DNA of 64,000 bases from Brevundimonas sp. PAMC22021 (lineage in GTDB: Bacteria > Pseudomonadota > Alphaproteobacteria > Caulobacterales > Caulobacteraceae). Position 1 is the stretch's first letter; each line of letters starts with the position of its first letter. The notes under the pieces are model-generated. The model did no database searches, had not been told where the DNA came from, and saw nothing but the letters and a program-made list of their open reading frames with translations. Positions 13,194 through 21,650 of the stretch are shown here, piece by piece. The translations under genes and the position numbers were made by a program. The stretch lies in contig NZ_CP080376.1 in the NCBI RefSeq assembly GCF_019443405.1, positions 1,922,001-1,986,000 of the forward strand, written 5' to 3'.

Positions 13194-13703
13194 ATGCGCC
13201 TGCTTCCCATCGTCATATCCACCGCAGGGCTCGCCGCCGCCGCACCCGCCTTCGCCGCCGACGTCTCGGTGGCGGTGGAGCTGCCGCGCATCGCCACCGC
13301 TTCCTACCACCGGCCCTATGTCGCCATCTGGATCGAAAAGCCGGACCAGACGGCGGTCCAGACGTTGGCTGTCTGGTATCAGCAGACCCGCAACAACGAG
13401 GGCGACGGCAAGGACTGGCTCAAGGACCTGCGCACCTGGTGGCGCAAGGGTGGGCGCGCCATGACCATGCCGGCCGACGGGATCTCCGGCGCTACCCGCG
13501 CGGCCGGCCGCCAGTCGATCACCGTGCCCGCCGCCCGCCTGCGGGGCCTTCAGCCCGGCCAGTACACCATGGTGGTCGAGGCGGCCCGCGAACTGGGCGG
13601 CCGAGAAGTGGTGCGCGTGCCGTTCCGCTGGGGCGCCGCCAACACAGCCAACGCTTCCGGCTCTTCCGAACTCGGCGCCGTGCGCGTCACCGTCTCCCGC
13701 TAA
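13194..13703 (+). CDS. Periplasmic DUF2271 protein with FMN-attachment motif
   Basis: This 169-residue protein has a Sec signal peptide (cleavage after AFAA, about residue 22) and matches the DUF2271 pattern (YVAIWIEKPD, DWLKDLRTWWRKG). Residues 95-101 read DGISGAT. This fits the D-x-x-S/T-G-A-T motif on which ApbE attaches FMN through a phosphoester to the last Thr (here T101, codon 13494-13496). An ApbE gene lies two genes downstream. I infer a periplasmic flavoprotein that accepts electrons from the PepSY protein. The frame is open further upstream inside the PepSY gene, but the ATG at 13194 gives the signal peptide and lies 11 bases after the PepSY stop. Confidence 0.82.
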   Translation: MRLLPIVISTAGLAAAAPAFAADVSVAVELPRIATASYHRPYVAIWIEKPDQTAVQTLAVWYQQTRNNEGDGKDWLKDLRTWWRKGGRAMTMPADGISGATRAAGRQSITVPAARLRGLQPGQYTMVVEAARELGGREVVRVPFRWGAANTANASGSSELGAVRVTVSR

Positions 13704-13715
13704 GGACCCGCAGTC

Positions 13716-14516
13716 ATGAAGAAGACCCTCGCCCTCCTGTCGCTCGCCGCCGCCCTCGCCGCCCCGCTCAGCGCCCAGGCGCACCGCGCGTGGCTGGCCC
13801 CCACCTCCACCAGCCTGTCGGGGACCGACGCCTGGGTCGGCTTTGACGCCGGCATGTCCAACGGCGTCTTCATCCCGGATCACGCCGCGATGCGGCTGGA
13901 CAATCTGGTGGTCACCGGACCCGACGGCTCAAAAATCCAGCCCGAGCACATGATGCAGGGTCAGTACCGCTCGACGTTTGACGTGCACCTGACGCAGAAC
14001 GGCACCTACAAGATCGCCAACGTCGGCTCGGGCCTGATGGCCAGCTATATGCTGAACGGCGAGCGCAAGCGTTGGCGCGGTCCGGCCAGCGATTATCCGT
14101 CCGCCTTGCCGGCGGGCGCGACGGAGGTTCAGGCGAGCCGCAACAACAGCCGGGTGGAGACCTTCGTCACCCTGAACGCGCCGAACGAGACGGTCTTCCA
14201 GACCACGGGCGAAGGGCTGGAGCTGGTTCCGGTCACCCATCCGAACGACCTCGCGGCCGGCGAGGCGGCGACGTTCAAGTTCCTGCGCGACGGCCAGCCG
14301 GCGGCGGACCTCGACGTCACGGTGGCGCGCGGCGGCCTGCGCTATCGCAACGCGCCGGAGGAAATGACGGTCAAGACTGGCGCGGACGGCGCCTTCACCG
14401 TCACCTGGCCGGAACCCGGCATGTACTGGATGAACGCGGCAGTGCGCACCGAGGCTCAAGGGCAGACCCTGGCCTCCAACACCTCCTACGTCGGCGTGGT
14501 CGAGGTCCTGCCCTGA
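13716..14516 (+). CDS. Periplasmic DUF4198 protein
   Basis: A 266-residue secreted protein whose signal peptide ends in AQA, about residue 22, so the mature chain starts with His (HRAWL). The body is beta-rich, consisting of two Ig- or carboxypeptidase-regulatory-like domains (about 25-150 and 165-266). DUF4198 proteins occur with TonB receptors and nickel/cobalt or iron uptake genes and are thought to bind metal in the periplasm. The mature N-terminal His could take part in metal binding; that is inference. AAGGA overlaps the stop of the DUF2271 gene, 12 bases before this ATG, so the two are translationally close. Confidence 0.8.
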   Translation: MKKTLALLSLAAALAAPLSAQAHRAWLAPTSTSLSGTDAWVGFDAGMSNGVFIPDHAAMRLDNLVVTGPDGSKIQPEHMMQGQYRSTFDVHLTQNGTYKIANVGSGLMASYMLNGERKRWRGPASDYPSALPAGATEVQASRNNSRVETFVTLNAPNETVFQTTGEGLELVPVTHPNDLAAGEAATFKFLRDGQPAADLDVTVARGGLRYRNAPEEMTVKTGADGAFTVTWPEPGMYWMNAAVRTEAQGQTLASNTSYVGVVEVLP

Positions 14517-14563
14517 CCCGAGAATCGAAAGCCGCGCCGCCGATCGTCAGCATCGGCGGCGAC

Positions 14564-15589
14564 GTGGCGCCCGACAGCGAGGGCAATCGCGTCCTGATCC
14601 CGGTGGGCGTCGGCCTGCCCGAGCGGCCGCCCAGCGACATCGTCTGGAGCCTGTCGGGCGCCAGCATGGGCACGACCTGGAACGCGCGGGTCATCGCGCC
14701 CGCGGGCGCCGACAAGGCCGGGGTCCAGGCGGCCATCGAGGCCGAACTGACCGAGGTGGTCGCCCTGTTCAGTCCCTGGGAGCCGTCCAGCGAGATCAGC
14801 CGGTTCAACACGGCCCCGGCCGGCATGTGGGCGGTGTCGCAAGGGTTCTGGGACCTGGTGGATGCCGCCATGGACCTGGGCGACGAAACAAACGGGGCGG
14901 TCGATCCCACGCTGGGCGCCCTGGTCGACCTGTGGGGGTTCGGCCCGCCGGGTCCGCGCTCGCCGCTGCTGCCCACGCCCGCTGACGATGAGATCGAGGC
15001 CGCGCTGAAGGTCTCGGGTTGGGGACGCCTGCGTCTGAACCGCGAGGCGCGCGGCATGATGCAGCTGGGCGGCATGCGGCTGGACGTTTCGGGCATCGCC
15101 AAGGGCCATGCGGTGGATCGTGTGTCCAACCGCCTCCACGCCATGGGCGCCACCTCGCACCTCGTCGAGATCGGCGGCGAGCTGAAGGCGCGAGGCGTCA
15201 AGCCGGACGGCCAGCCCTGGTGGGTCGAGATCGAGCAGCCGGAGGGCTCGCCCGCGCCCCGCACCGTCTGCGCCCTGCTCGATCTGGCGGTGGCGACCTC
15301 GGGCGACTACCGCCGGGCGTTCGAGCACGGCGGGCGGCGTTATCCGCACACCATCGACGGCTCCACCGGCCGGCCGGTGGACAACGGCCTGGCCTCGGTC
15401 ACGGTGTTTCACCCCGAGGCGATGAAGGCGGACGCCTACGCCACCGCCCTGATCGTGATGGGGCCGTTCGAGGGGCCCGAGTTCGCCCGCGACCTGGGCC
15501 TGGCGGCGCACTTCGTCGAGCGCACGCCCCGCGGCCTGATCGAGCGCATGACCCCGGCCTATCAGGCGATGATGGACGAGGGCGCGTGA
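14564..15589 (+). CDS. apbE: FAD:protein FMN transferase (ApbE family)
   Basis: Transfers FMN from FAD to a Thr/Ser of target proteins. Family landmarks are MGTTWNARV near the N-terminus, AVDPTLGALVDLWGFG, GIAKGHAVD, VEIGGELKARG, VATSGDY and HTIDGSTGRPV, then the Mg-binding region with ADAYATAL. The start is unclear because no ATG lies before the essential MGTTW; GTG at 14564 (used here, 341 residues) and GTG at 14603 are the candidates. Neither gives a signal peptide or lipobox, unlike most ApbE proteins, which act in the periplasm. Its likely target is the DGISGAT motif of the DUF2271 protein two genes upstream. The stop overlaps the next start (GTGA). Confidence 0.9.
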   Translation: MAPDSEGNRVLIPVGVGLPERPPSDIVWSLSGASMGTTWNARVIAPAGADKAGVQAAIEAELTEVVALFSPWEPSSEISRFNTAPAGMWAVSQGFWDLVDAAMDLGDETNGAVDPTLGALVDLWGFGPPGPRSPLLPTPADDEIEAALKVSGWGRLRLNREARGMMQLGGMRLDVSGIAKGHAVDRVSNRLHAMGATSHLVEIGGELKARGVKPDGQPWWVEIEQPEGSPAPRTVCALLDLAVATSGDYRRAFEHGGRRYPHTIDGSTGRPVDNGLASVTVFHPEAMKADAYATALIVMGPFEGPEFARDLGLAAHFVERTPRGLIERMTPAYQAMMDEGA

Positions 15590-16944
15590 CGGGCGATCCC
15601 GTTCGTCTGCTGTGGACGCTTGTCGCCTTGCTGCTGTGGCTGGCGCTGGTCGCGGCCGTGGCCTGGCGCGAGGCGCGCGCCCGACGCCGCTCCGCGCCGC
15701 GGGCCTCGCCGCGAGCCGAGGGCGAGACGGTACTCGTGGCCTTCGCCAGCCAAACCGGCTTTGGCGAGGAACTGGCCGTGATGACGGCGGAGACGCTGAG
15801 GCGGGGCGGCAGCGCGGTTCGCATGACGCCGCTGGACCAGGTCGATACCGAGACGCTCAGGACCTGCGGCCGCGCGCTGCTGATCGTCTCCACCACCGGC
15901 GAGGGCGACCCGCCGGACAACGCCGCGCGCTTCGTGCGGCGGGTGATGACGGATGAGGCGGACCTTTCGGGCGTCCGCTACGGCCTGCTGGCGCTGGGTG
16001 ACCGCGACTATGACCAGTTCTGCGGCTTCGGCCATGCGGTCGATGGCTGGCTGCGTCGAGCGGGCGCCGAACCGCTGTACGACCTGGTCGAGGTGGACAA
16101 CGGTGACGCTGGCGCGATCCGCCATTGGCAGCATCAGCTGAACGCCCTGACCGGCGCCGTCGACGAGCCCGACTGGACCCCGCCGGCCTATCTGCCCTGG
16201 CGGCTGACACATCGCATGCTGCTGAACCCTGGCAGTCCGGGGGGCGAAGCCTATCACCTGCGGCTGGAACCAATCGACCATGCGCCGGAATGGCGTGCGG
16301 GCGACATCGCCGAGGTGGGCGTGCCGGCGTCAGACGCGCATCCGGCGCCGGGCGCCCGCGAATATTCCGTCGCCTCCTTGCCCGCCGACGGCGGCGTCGA
16401 GTTCGTGATCCGGCTGGCTCGCCATGCAGACGGAACGCCCGGGCTGGCGTCCGGCTGGCTGACGCAGGACTGCCCGCTCGGCGGCGAGGTGGCCATGCGG
16501 CTGCGCGCCAACAGCGGCTTCCACGGACCGGCGCGTAAGACGCCGATGATCCTGATCGGAAATGGCACCGGCCTTGCGGGCCTGCGCGCCCACATCAAGG
16601 AACGGCCGACGGGTTGCGAGACCTGGCTGCTGTTCGGAGAACGCACGCGGGCGCACGACGCCTTTTTTGAGGACGAGCTTCGAGGCTGTCTGGCGACGGG
16701 CTTCCTCACGCGGCTGGATCGCTGCTTCTCGCGTGACGAAGGTGACGGGCGCTACGTCCAGGACCTGATCGCCGCCAACGCCGACGAGATGCGCGTCTGG
16801 ATCGCGCGCGGCGCGGCCGTCTATGTCTGCGGCAGCCTGGAGGGCATGTCGCGCGGCGTACACGCCGCGCTCGAGACCATGCTTGGCGAAGAGGCCGTCA
16901 TCCAGCTGATCGAGGACGGCCGCTACCGGCGCGACGTCTACTGA
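15586..16944 (+). CDS. Membrane-anchored diflavin NADPH reductase (CysJ/P450-reductase-like)
   Basis: A 452-residue protein. An N-terminal TM helix (about 5-27, LLWTLVALLLWLALVAAV) is followed by a basic stop-transfer stretch, then a flavodoxin domain (about 45-190: FASQTGFGEE, STTGEGDPPDNA, LGDRDYDQF). A ferredoxin-reductase FAD/NADPH module follows (REYSVAS, IGNGTGLAGLRAH, VYVCGSLEGM), with the CysJ-like end RYRRDVY. The helical connecting domain of full CysJ (about 600 residues) is shorter or absent. It should take electrons from NADPH via FAD and FMN on the cytosolic face of the inner membrane and hand them to the PepSY protein. In some bacteria PepSY and this reductase are one fused protein; here they are separate. 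The GTG start overlaps the apbE stop. Confidence 0.9.
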   Translation: MTGDPVRLLWTLVALLLWLALVAAVAWREARARRRSAPRASPRAEGETVLVAFASQTGFGEELAVMTAETLRRGGSAVRMTPLDQVDTETLRTCGRALLIVSTTGEGDPPDNAARFVRRVMTDEADLSGVRYGLLALGDRDYDQFCGFGHAVDGWLRRAGAEPLYDLVEVDNGDAGAIRHWQHQLNALTGAVDEPDWTPPAYLPWRLTHRMLLNPGSPGGEAYHLRLEPIDHAPEWRAGDIAEVGVPASDAHPAPGAREYSVASLPADGGVEFVIRLARHADGTPGLASGWLTQDCPLGGEVAMRLRANSGFHGPARKTPMILIGNGTGLAGLRAHIKERPTGCETWLLFGERTRAHDAFFEDELRGCLATGFLTRLDRCFSRDEGDGRYVQDLIAANADEMRVWIARGAAVYVCGSLEGMSRGVHAALETMLGEEAVIQLIEDGRYRRDVY

Positions 16945-16950
16945 AGCCGG

Positions 16951-18048
16951 TCACTTCTGGCGTGGACTTTCCAGGCCCTCATAGGTGGTGACCAGCTTGC
17001 CGTCTCGGCGCGCCCGCACCGCCCGCGCCAGCTGCTCGGCGGCGATCCGCACCTCGGCCTGAATGTCGGTGTCTTTGTCCAGCGCCTCGTGGCTGGTGGC
17101 GTAGGGCTCCCAGTAACCGATGTAGCGGTCGAGTTCGGCGTCCGGCCCTGCGGGCTGCAGCTTCATGAACCGCAGCCAGTCCGACAACGAACGCCGCACG
17201 TTCTCGGCCCCCTCGACGTCGCCGTGCACCACGACGGAGAACTGCCGTCCCTCCAGGTGGCGGGGATAGTCCCACCCGTCCAGCTCGATCTGCTTGGCCT
17301 CCCTGGCGTCCTTGCCGTGGGTCGAGGACGGATCGGGATTGCCGCCGTCGCAGCACACCATCCGGTCCATCATCAGCTTCATCGGGCTGGACACCTGGTA
17401 CCAGTTGACCGGCGTGACCAGGAAGATCCCGTGCGCCTCGACCCACATCGGATAGATGTCGTTCATCCAGTCGTGGACCTGGCCCAGCGAGTAGTTGGGA
17501 TAGCAGCTGCACGGGAAGTGACACAGCGCCGCCGCCGTCGAGAAGCAGGCCTTGCACGGATGGATTTCACGCCCGAACTCGCTGGTCAGGCGCGACAGGT
17601 CCAGCACCGTGGTTTCAAAGCCGTTCTGGCCGTCGAACACCTCTTGCGCGATCTGTGTCAGTCGCCAGCTCTTGGACATTTCGCCCGGGCAGCTGTGCTC
17701 CGAGCGCGACGAGCCGTTGACCAACAGGATGCGCATCGGCCCCTCGGGATCGGCGTGGCGGGCCTTGGCCGCCTGGATCATGTCGTTGGCGGCGATCCAG
17801 TCGACAGCGAGGTCGTAGTCGGGATCGGCGAATCCGTCGCCCGCCTTGCGCGTCACCGGCGACTTGCGCTGGTTCTCGTAGGCGTCCCAGGCCACCGCCA
17901 CGATGCGATCGACCTCGGCCTTCAGCCCGTCGAATGCCGGATCGTGAAAACGGCTGCGATAGCGGGCCTCGAAATCCTCGCGGTTGAGCCGTGGCGACGG
18001 CATGCCCTTGCGCGGCTCGGGCGCGGCCTGCGGCGATGATGAGTCCAT
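16951..18048 (-). CDS. Flavodoxin-fold NAD(P)H-dependent oxidoreductase
   Basis: A 365-residue protein whose central part (about 105-290) has the NADPH:FMN reductase/flavodoxin-like fold: LLVNGSSRSEHSCPGE as FMN-phosphate loop and TPVNWYQVSSPMKLMMDRM as the following active-site loop. A Cys-rich segment, HPCKACFSTAAALCHFPCSCYP, is reminiscent of multi-Cys iron-sulfur flavoproteins. N- and C-terminal helical extensions of about 100 and 70 residues are unusual. It converges on the diflavin reductase gene with only 6 bases between stops. It could supply reduced flavin to the neighbouring redox system, but there is no direct evidence. Confidence 0.75.
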   Translation of the reverse strand: MDSSSPQAAPEPRKGMPSPRLNREDFEARYRSRFHDPAFDGLKAEVDRIVAVAWDAYENQRKSPVTRKAGDGFADPDYDLAVDWIAANDMIQAAKARHADPEGPMRILLVNGSSRSEHSCPGEMSKSWRLTQIAQEVFDGQNGFETTVLDLSRLTSEFGREIHPCKACFSTAAALCHFPCSCYPNYSLGQVHDWMNDIYPMWVEAHGIFLVTPVNWYQVSSPMKLMMDRMVCCDGGNPDPSSTHGKDAREAKQIELDGWDYPRHLEGRQFSVVVHGDVEGAENVRRSLSDWLRFMKLQPAGPDAELDRYIGYWEPYATSHEALDKDTDIQAEVRIAAEQLARAVRARRDGKLVTTYEGLESPRQK

Positions 18049-18171
18049 GAAGAGGGCTTTCTGCTTGATTGTGCATGGAAACGCTCAGCTTGGCCGGGGT
18101 GTTCCTGAGGTGCGCCGGAACCAGCCTTCCGCGCGGCTGTTCCTTGGCCAGACCGGTCAGGAGAAAGCCCA

Positions 18172-18582
18172 ATGAGAATCCGCGACGTGATGAGCCGTGA
18201 CGTCCGCATCGCCCGCCCCGGCGACACCCTGCAGGACGTTTCGCAATGGATGGCCGAAGGCGACTTCGGCTTCGTGCCCGTGGCCGACGGCGACCAGCTG
18301 ATCGGAACCCTGACCGATCGAGACATCACCGTGCGGGCGGTGGCGCGGGGCGCGGGGCCCGGCTCCTCCATAATGGAGTTCATCAGCCGCGAGGCCTGGA
18401 CGCTGAGGGACGATGACGACCTCAAGGTCGGGCTTGACCTGATGGCTGAGCGCCAGGTGCGCCGCGCCCCCGTAATCGACAAGCATGGTCGGCTGGTCGG
18501 CGTTGTCTCGCTGGGCGACCTGTCCACGCGGGTGAAGGAAAAGTACGCCGGCGAGGCGCTGGAAGACATCTCGCGCGGTTGA
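18172..18582 (+). CDS. Two-CBS-domain protein
   Basis: A 136-residue protein made only of a pair of CBS domains (about 5-60 and 70-128). Typical CBS signatures are visible: RDVMSRDV, GFVPVADGDQLIGTLTDRDI and RRAPVIDKHGRLVGVVSLGDL. Such stand-alone pairs bind adenine nucleotides or S-adenosylmethionine and regulate unknown partners. GGAGA lies 7-8 bases before the ATG at 18172. No effector domain is fused, and the neighbours do not indicate its partner. Confidence 0.9.
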   Translation: MRIRDVMSRDVRIARPGDTLQDVSQWMAEGDFGFVPVADGDQLIGTLTDRDITVRAVARGAGPGSSIMEFISREAWTLRDDDDLKVGLDLMAERQVRRAPVIDKHGRLVGVVSLGDLSTRVKEKYAGEALEDISRG

Positions 18583-18662
18583 TCCGCCCGGCTTAACCAC
18601 ATCGGCACACCGGCCGCTAAGGCGTGAAGGCCTAAGTCTCGGCCATCACGGTGGAGACGTCG

Positions 18663-19232
18663 ATGGCGCGCGCGCAGTTCCAGAAGGGGCAAAAGGTCTG
18701 GGTCGAATGCGTCGGCGCCTGGGCCCAGATCGAACAGGTTCAGCCCGTCTGGGCCAAGGGTTTCGATGAGCCTGTTCGGGTGACCTATGATGTGGGTCTG
18801 GGTCGCGACTTCGCGGCCTCCGAGCTGTTCCTGCCCAGCGAAGACCCCGCCTCGACCGATCTCGGAAGCTGGCGGCTGCTGCGTGCGCGCAACAAGTGGC
18901 AGACGCCGGAGGACTGCGTTCACCACCCCTATCCGGGCACCTATCCGGTGGTGGTGACCGATACGGCCGACTGGGGCGGATGGCGCGTCCCAGGCGCCGA
19001 ATACGACCGCGATCCGGCCAAGATCGAGGCGCAGGCTCGGCTCATCGCCGCCGCGCCCGCCCTGATGCAGGTGGTGCGATCGCTGATCGATCTGGTGTCC
19101 GAAACGCCGGACGATGCGCCGCCGGCCGTGCTGACCCTGGCGCGGGACGCCCAAGCCGCGCTGAAACCGGTCACCAGCGTGCTGGAAACGCCTGCATCCG
19201 TCGAGGGCCCGACCGAGGCGCGCGCCGCCTGA
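18663..19232 (+). CDS. Conserved hypothetical protein with SH3-like N-terminus
   Basis: I do not recognise a named family. The 189-residue product is soluble. Its N-terminal 65 residues are beta-rich (FQKGQKVWVECVGAWAQIEQV) and look like a small SH3-like barrel. The middle has WGGWRVPGAEYD, and the C-terminal third is helical and Ala-rich. The start was moved from the in-frame GTG at 18651 to the ATG at 18663 because GGAG sits 7 bases before it. It precedes the PleC-like kinase on the same strand with an 83-bp gap that contains GTTAAC, so separate transcription is likely. Confidence 0.65.
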   Translation: MARAQFQKGQKVWVECVGAWAQIEQVQPVWAKGFDEPVRVTYDVGLGRDFAASELFLPSEDPASTDLGSWRLLRARNKWQTPEDCVHHPYPGTYPVVVTDTADWGGWRVPGAEYDRDPAKIEAQARLIAAAPALMQVVRSLIDLVSETPDDAPPAVLTLARDAQAALKPVTSVLETPASVEGPTEARAA

Positions 19233-19315
19233 CGCGATTTGGTTAACGAACCCTCGACAGGAATCGCCGATACAGCCTAGATTCCCCGCATCACTGATTT
19301 GGTCCGGAGATCGCC

Positions 19316-21547
19316 TTGCGGGGCATGGAGCGCCGCGTAACAAGCCAGGGGCGGCGGGCCTCTGACCAGGCGCCGGGCTCTCCGGCCTGGCTGCGCGTGG
19401 CCGTGCTGGCGTTGGCGCTGGCGATCACCGCCTATGTGATGCTGACGTCGCGGCAGGCGACGCGACCCGCGCGCGACATACAGGCCTATCAGGAACTCGC
19501 GGTGGCTCAGGACGCCCGGCTGCTGGCGGCGGAGACCCGCGCCCTGCTGCTGCAGAGCGACGCCCCGGCGGACCGCGTGGCTCAAGCCCTGCCCCGCCCC
19601 GCCGGTGCGCCGGTCGGCGCCGAGTTGCGGCTGGTCGACGGCGAAGGCCGCATCGTCGCCTCCACCCGGATCGGCGAGGACGGACAGGCGCTGGCGGAGG
19701 CTCTGGGCGCAGCGGCTCCACCCGCCGATGGACAAGCGGCGCCGCTCGAGATCAGGGGCGAGCCGACGCTGGCGGCCAGCGTTCCCGTCGGCGCGCGCGG
19801 GCTGTTCGCCGTCGCCACCCGGCCTTCGCCCGGCGGAGACGGAATAGTCGACGACCTGTGGCTGCTGGTCACGCCGCTCCTGCTTGGACTGGGCGTGCTG
19901 ATCCTGATGACAGTCCAGCACTTTCGCCGTGCGCAGGAAAGCCGCGCCTGGGCCGCGTCCGAGCGCCGCTTCCGGGTCGCGGTCGAGGCCGCGCGCTGCG
20001 GCGTCTGGGAATGGGACCTCCAGGGCGAGGAGGTCACGCTGTCCGACTTCATGGCTGAGATGCTGGGCTTCGACGCGGGCGGCGTCGCCAGCGCCGCGAG
20101 CGTGCTGGCGCGCGTCCATCCCCGCTATGTGGAAGAGGTCAAGCACGCCCTGCGCCAGGCGGCGGCTTACGGCGCCTTCGAGGTCACCTTTCCTGTCGCC
20201 GACGCAGCCGGCAAGGCGCGCTGGATCGATGCGCGCGGCCAGGCGCGCGGGGCGCGCGGCGAGGAAGGCTTCTCATCCATTTTGGGCGTCGCGCTGGACA
20301 TCACCGAGGCGCGCCGCTCGAAGGCCCAGGCCCAGGCCGCCGAAAGCCGTCTGCGCGACGGTGTGGAGAGCATCTCCGACGCATTCGTGCTGTTCGACCG
20401 ACAGGACCGGCTGATCCTGTGGAACGACGCCTTCCGCGACGCCTTCGCCCTGGGACCCGACATCGTGCGGCGGGGCGCCCTGAAGGACGAGCTGAACCGC
20501 ATCGCCGCCCTGGCCATCAAGTCCGACCACAGCGCGACCGACGGTCGGGTCGGCGCCCGCGAGGTGGAGTTGCACGACGGCCGCTGGCTGCAGCTGAACG
20601 AGCGGTTCACCTCAGATGGCGGCTCGGTGATCACCGCCGCCGACATCACCGCCATCAAGCTGAAGGAGGCCGAGCGTCAGCGCGCGGTGGACGTGCTGCG
20701 CCTGACGGTTCGGGAGCTGGAATCCAGCCAGGAGAAGCTCAGCCTGCTGGCGCGCAAATACGAGGTCGCCAAGACCCGCGCCGAGGCGGCCAACCAGGCC
20801 AAGTCCGAGTTCCTGGCCAACATGAGCCATGAGTTGCGCACGCCGCTGAACGCCATCAACGGCTTTTCCGAGATCATGGCGGGCGAGATGTTCGGGCCGC
20901 TGGGCCATCCGAAATACAAGGGCTACGCCGGCGACATCCACCGCTCGGGCCAGCATCTGCTCAGCCTGATCAACGACATCCTCGACATGGCCAAGATCGA
21001 GGCCGGCAAGATGACGCTGCACTACGAGCCGGTGTCGGTGGCCGAGGCGTGCGAGGACGCGGTGCGGCTGATGCGCGGCAAGATTGAGGATGCGCGCCTG
21101 CGCTTTTCGCTGCACGCCGATCCGACGCCCGAGATCGAGGCCGACTATCGCGGCGTCAAGCAGGTGCTGCTGAACCTCCTGTCGAACGCGGTGAAGTTCA
21201 CGCCGGAAGGCGGCGCCATCACCCTCAGCGTGCGTCAGATCATCTCGGACGATGGCGAGGAGCGCGTGCGGGTCTCATGCGCCGACACCGGCATCGGCAT
21301 CGCCGCAGAGGATATCGAGCGGCTGGCGCAGCCGTTCGAGCAGGTCGAGGGCCAGCATTCGAAGACGACGCAGGGCACGGGACTGGGGCTGTCGCTGACC
21401 AAGGCGCTGGTCGAACTGCACGGCGGCGCCCTGACCATCGAAAGCGAACTGGGCGCCGGCGCAACCGTCAGCTTCGAGTTGCCCGTTCGCCGGCCGGATG
21501 ACAAATCGACGCAGAACCAGCCGCCGCTTCAGGCCCGCGCGGCCTGA
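19316..21547 (+). CDS. pleC: PleC/PdhS-type sensor histidine kinase
   Basis: A 743-residue membrane kinase: TM1 at about 26-44, a periplasmic sensor of about 130 residues, TM2 at about 181-201, two PAS domains (about 215-335 and 345-455), a coiled linker, then HisKA with the phospho-acceptor H505 in [15 protein letters not shown], and a HATPase domain with GTGLGLSL. The HisKA sequence [10 protein letters not shown] followed by MFGPLG and [10 protein letters not shown] is the pattern shared by Caulobacter PleC/DivJ and Brucella PdhS kinases, which act on DivK/PleD to control polarity. PleC-like topology (two TM, two PAS) fits best. The TTG at 19316 is preferred over ATG 19325 because GGAGA lies 5 bases before it. 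Orthology to pleC itself is inferred. Confidence 0.8.
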   Translation: MRGMERRVTSQGRRASDQAPGSPAWLRVAVLALALAITAYVMLTSRQATRPARDIQAYQELAVAQDARLLAAETRALLLQSDAPADRVAQALPRPAGAPVGAELRLVDGEGRIVASTRIGEDGQALAEALGAAAPPADGQAAPLEIRGEPTLAASVPVGARGLFAVATRPSPGGDGIVDDLWLLVTPLLLGLGVLILMTVQHFRRAQESRAWAASERRFRVAVEAARCGVWEWDLQGEEVTLSDFMAEMLGFDAGGVASAASVLARVHPRYVEEVKHALRQAAAYGAFEVTFPVADAAGKARWIDARGQARGARGEEGFSSILGVALDITEARRSKAQAQAAESRLRDGVESISDAFVLFDRQDRLILWNDAFRDAFALGPDIVRRGALKDELNRIAALAIKSDHSATDGRVGAREVELHDGRWLQLNERFTSDGGSVITAADITAIKLKEAERQRAVDVLRLTVRELESSQEKLSLLARKYEVAKTRAEAANQAKSEFLANMSHELRTPLNAINGFSEIMAGEMFGPLGHPKYKGYAGDIHRSGQHLLSLINDILDMAKIEAGKMTLHYEPVSVAEACEDAVRLMRGKIEDARLRFSLHADPTPEIEADYRGVKQVLLNLLSNAVKFTPEGGAITLSVRQIISDDGEERVRVSCADTGIGIAAEDIERLAQPFEQVEGQHSKTTQGTGLGLSLTKALVELHGGALTIESELGAGATVSFELPVRRPDDKSTQNQPPLQARAA

Positions 21548-21650
21548 ACATCCCGGTCGACAAGTCGCCGGCGGATGCTAGGGAAAGGCGCGCCCCAGGT
21601 ATCGCCACGCGCGCTGGAACCGTAACGGGCCAAGGCCGCTTCGAGACCTC

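Noticed and set aside
19236..19260. CtrA box upstream of the PleC-like kinase
   Set aside because: Only one GTTAAC is present; the second TTAA at seven-base spacing is missing, so I do not list it as a site.
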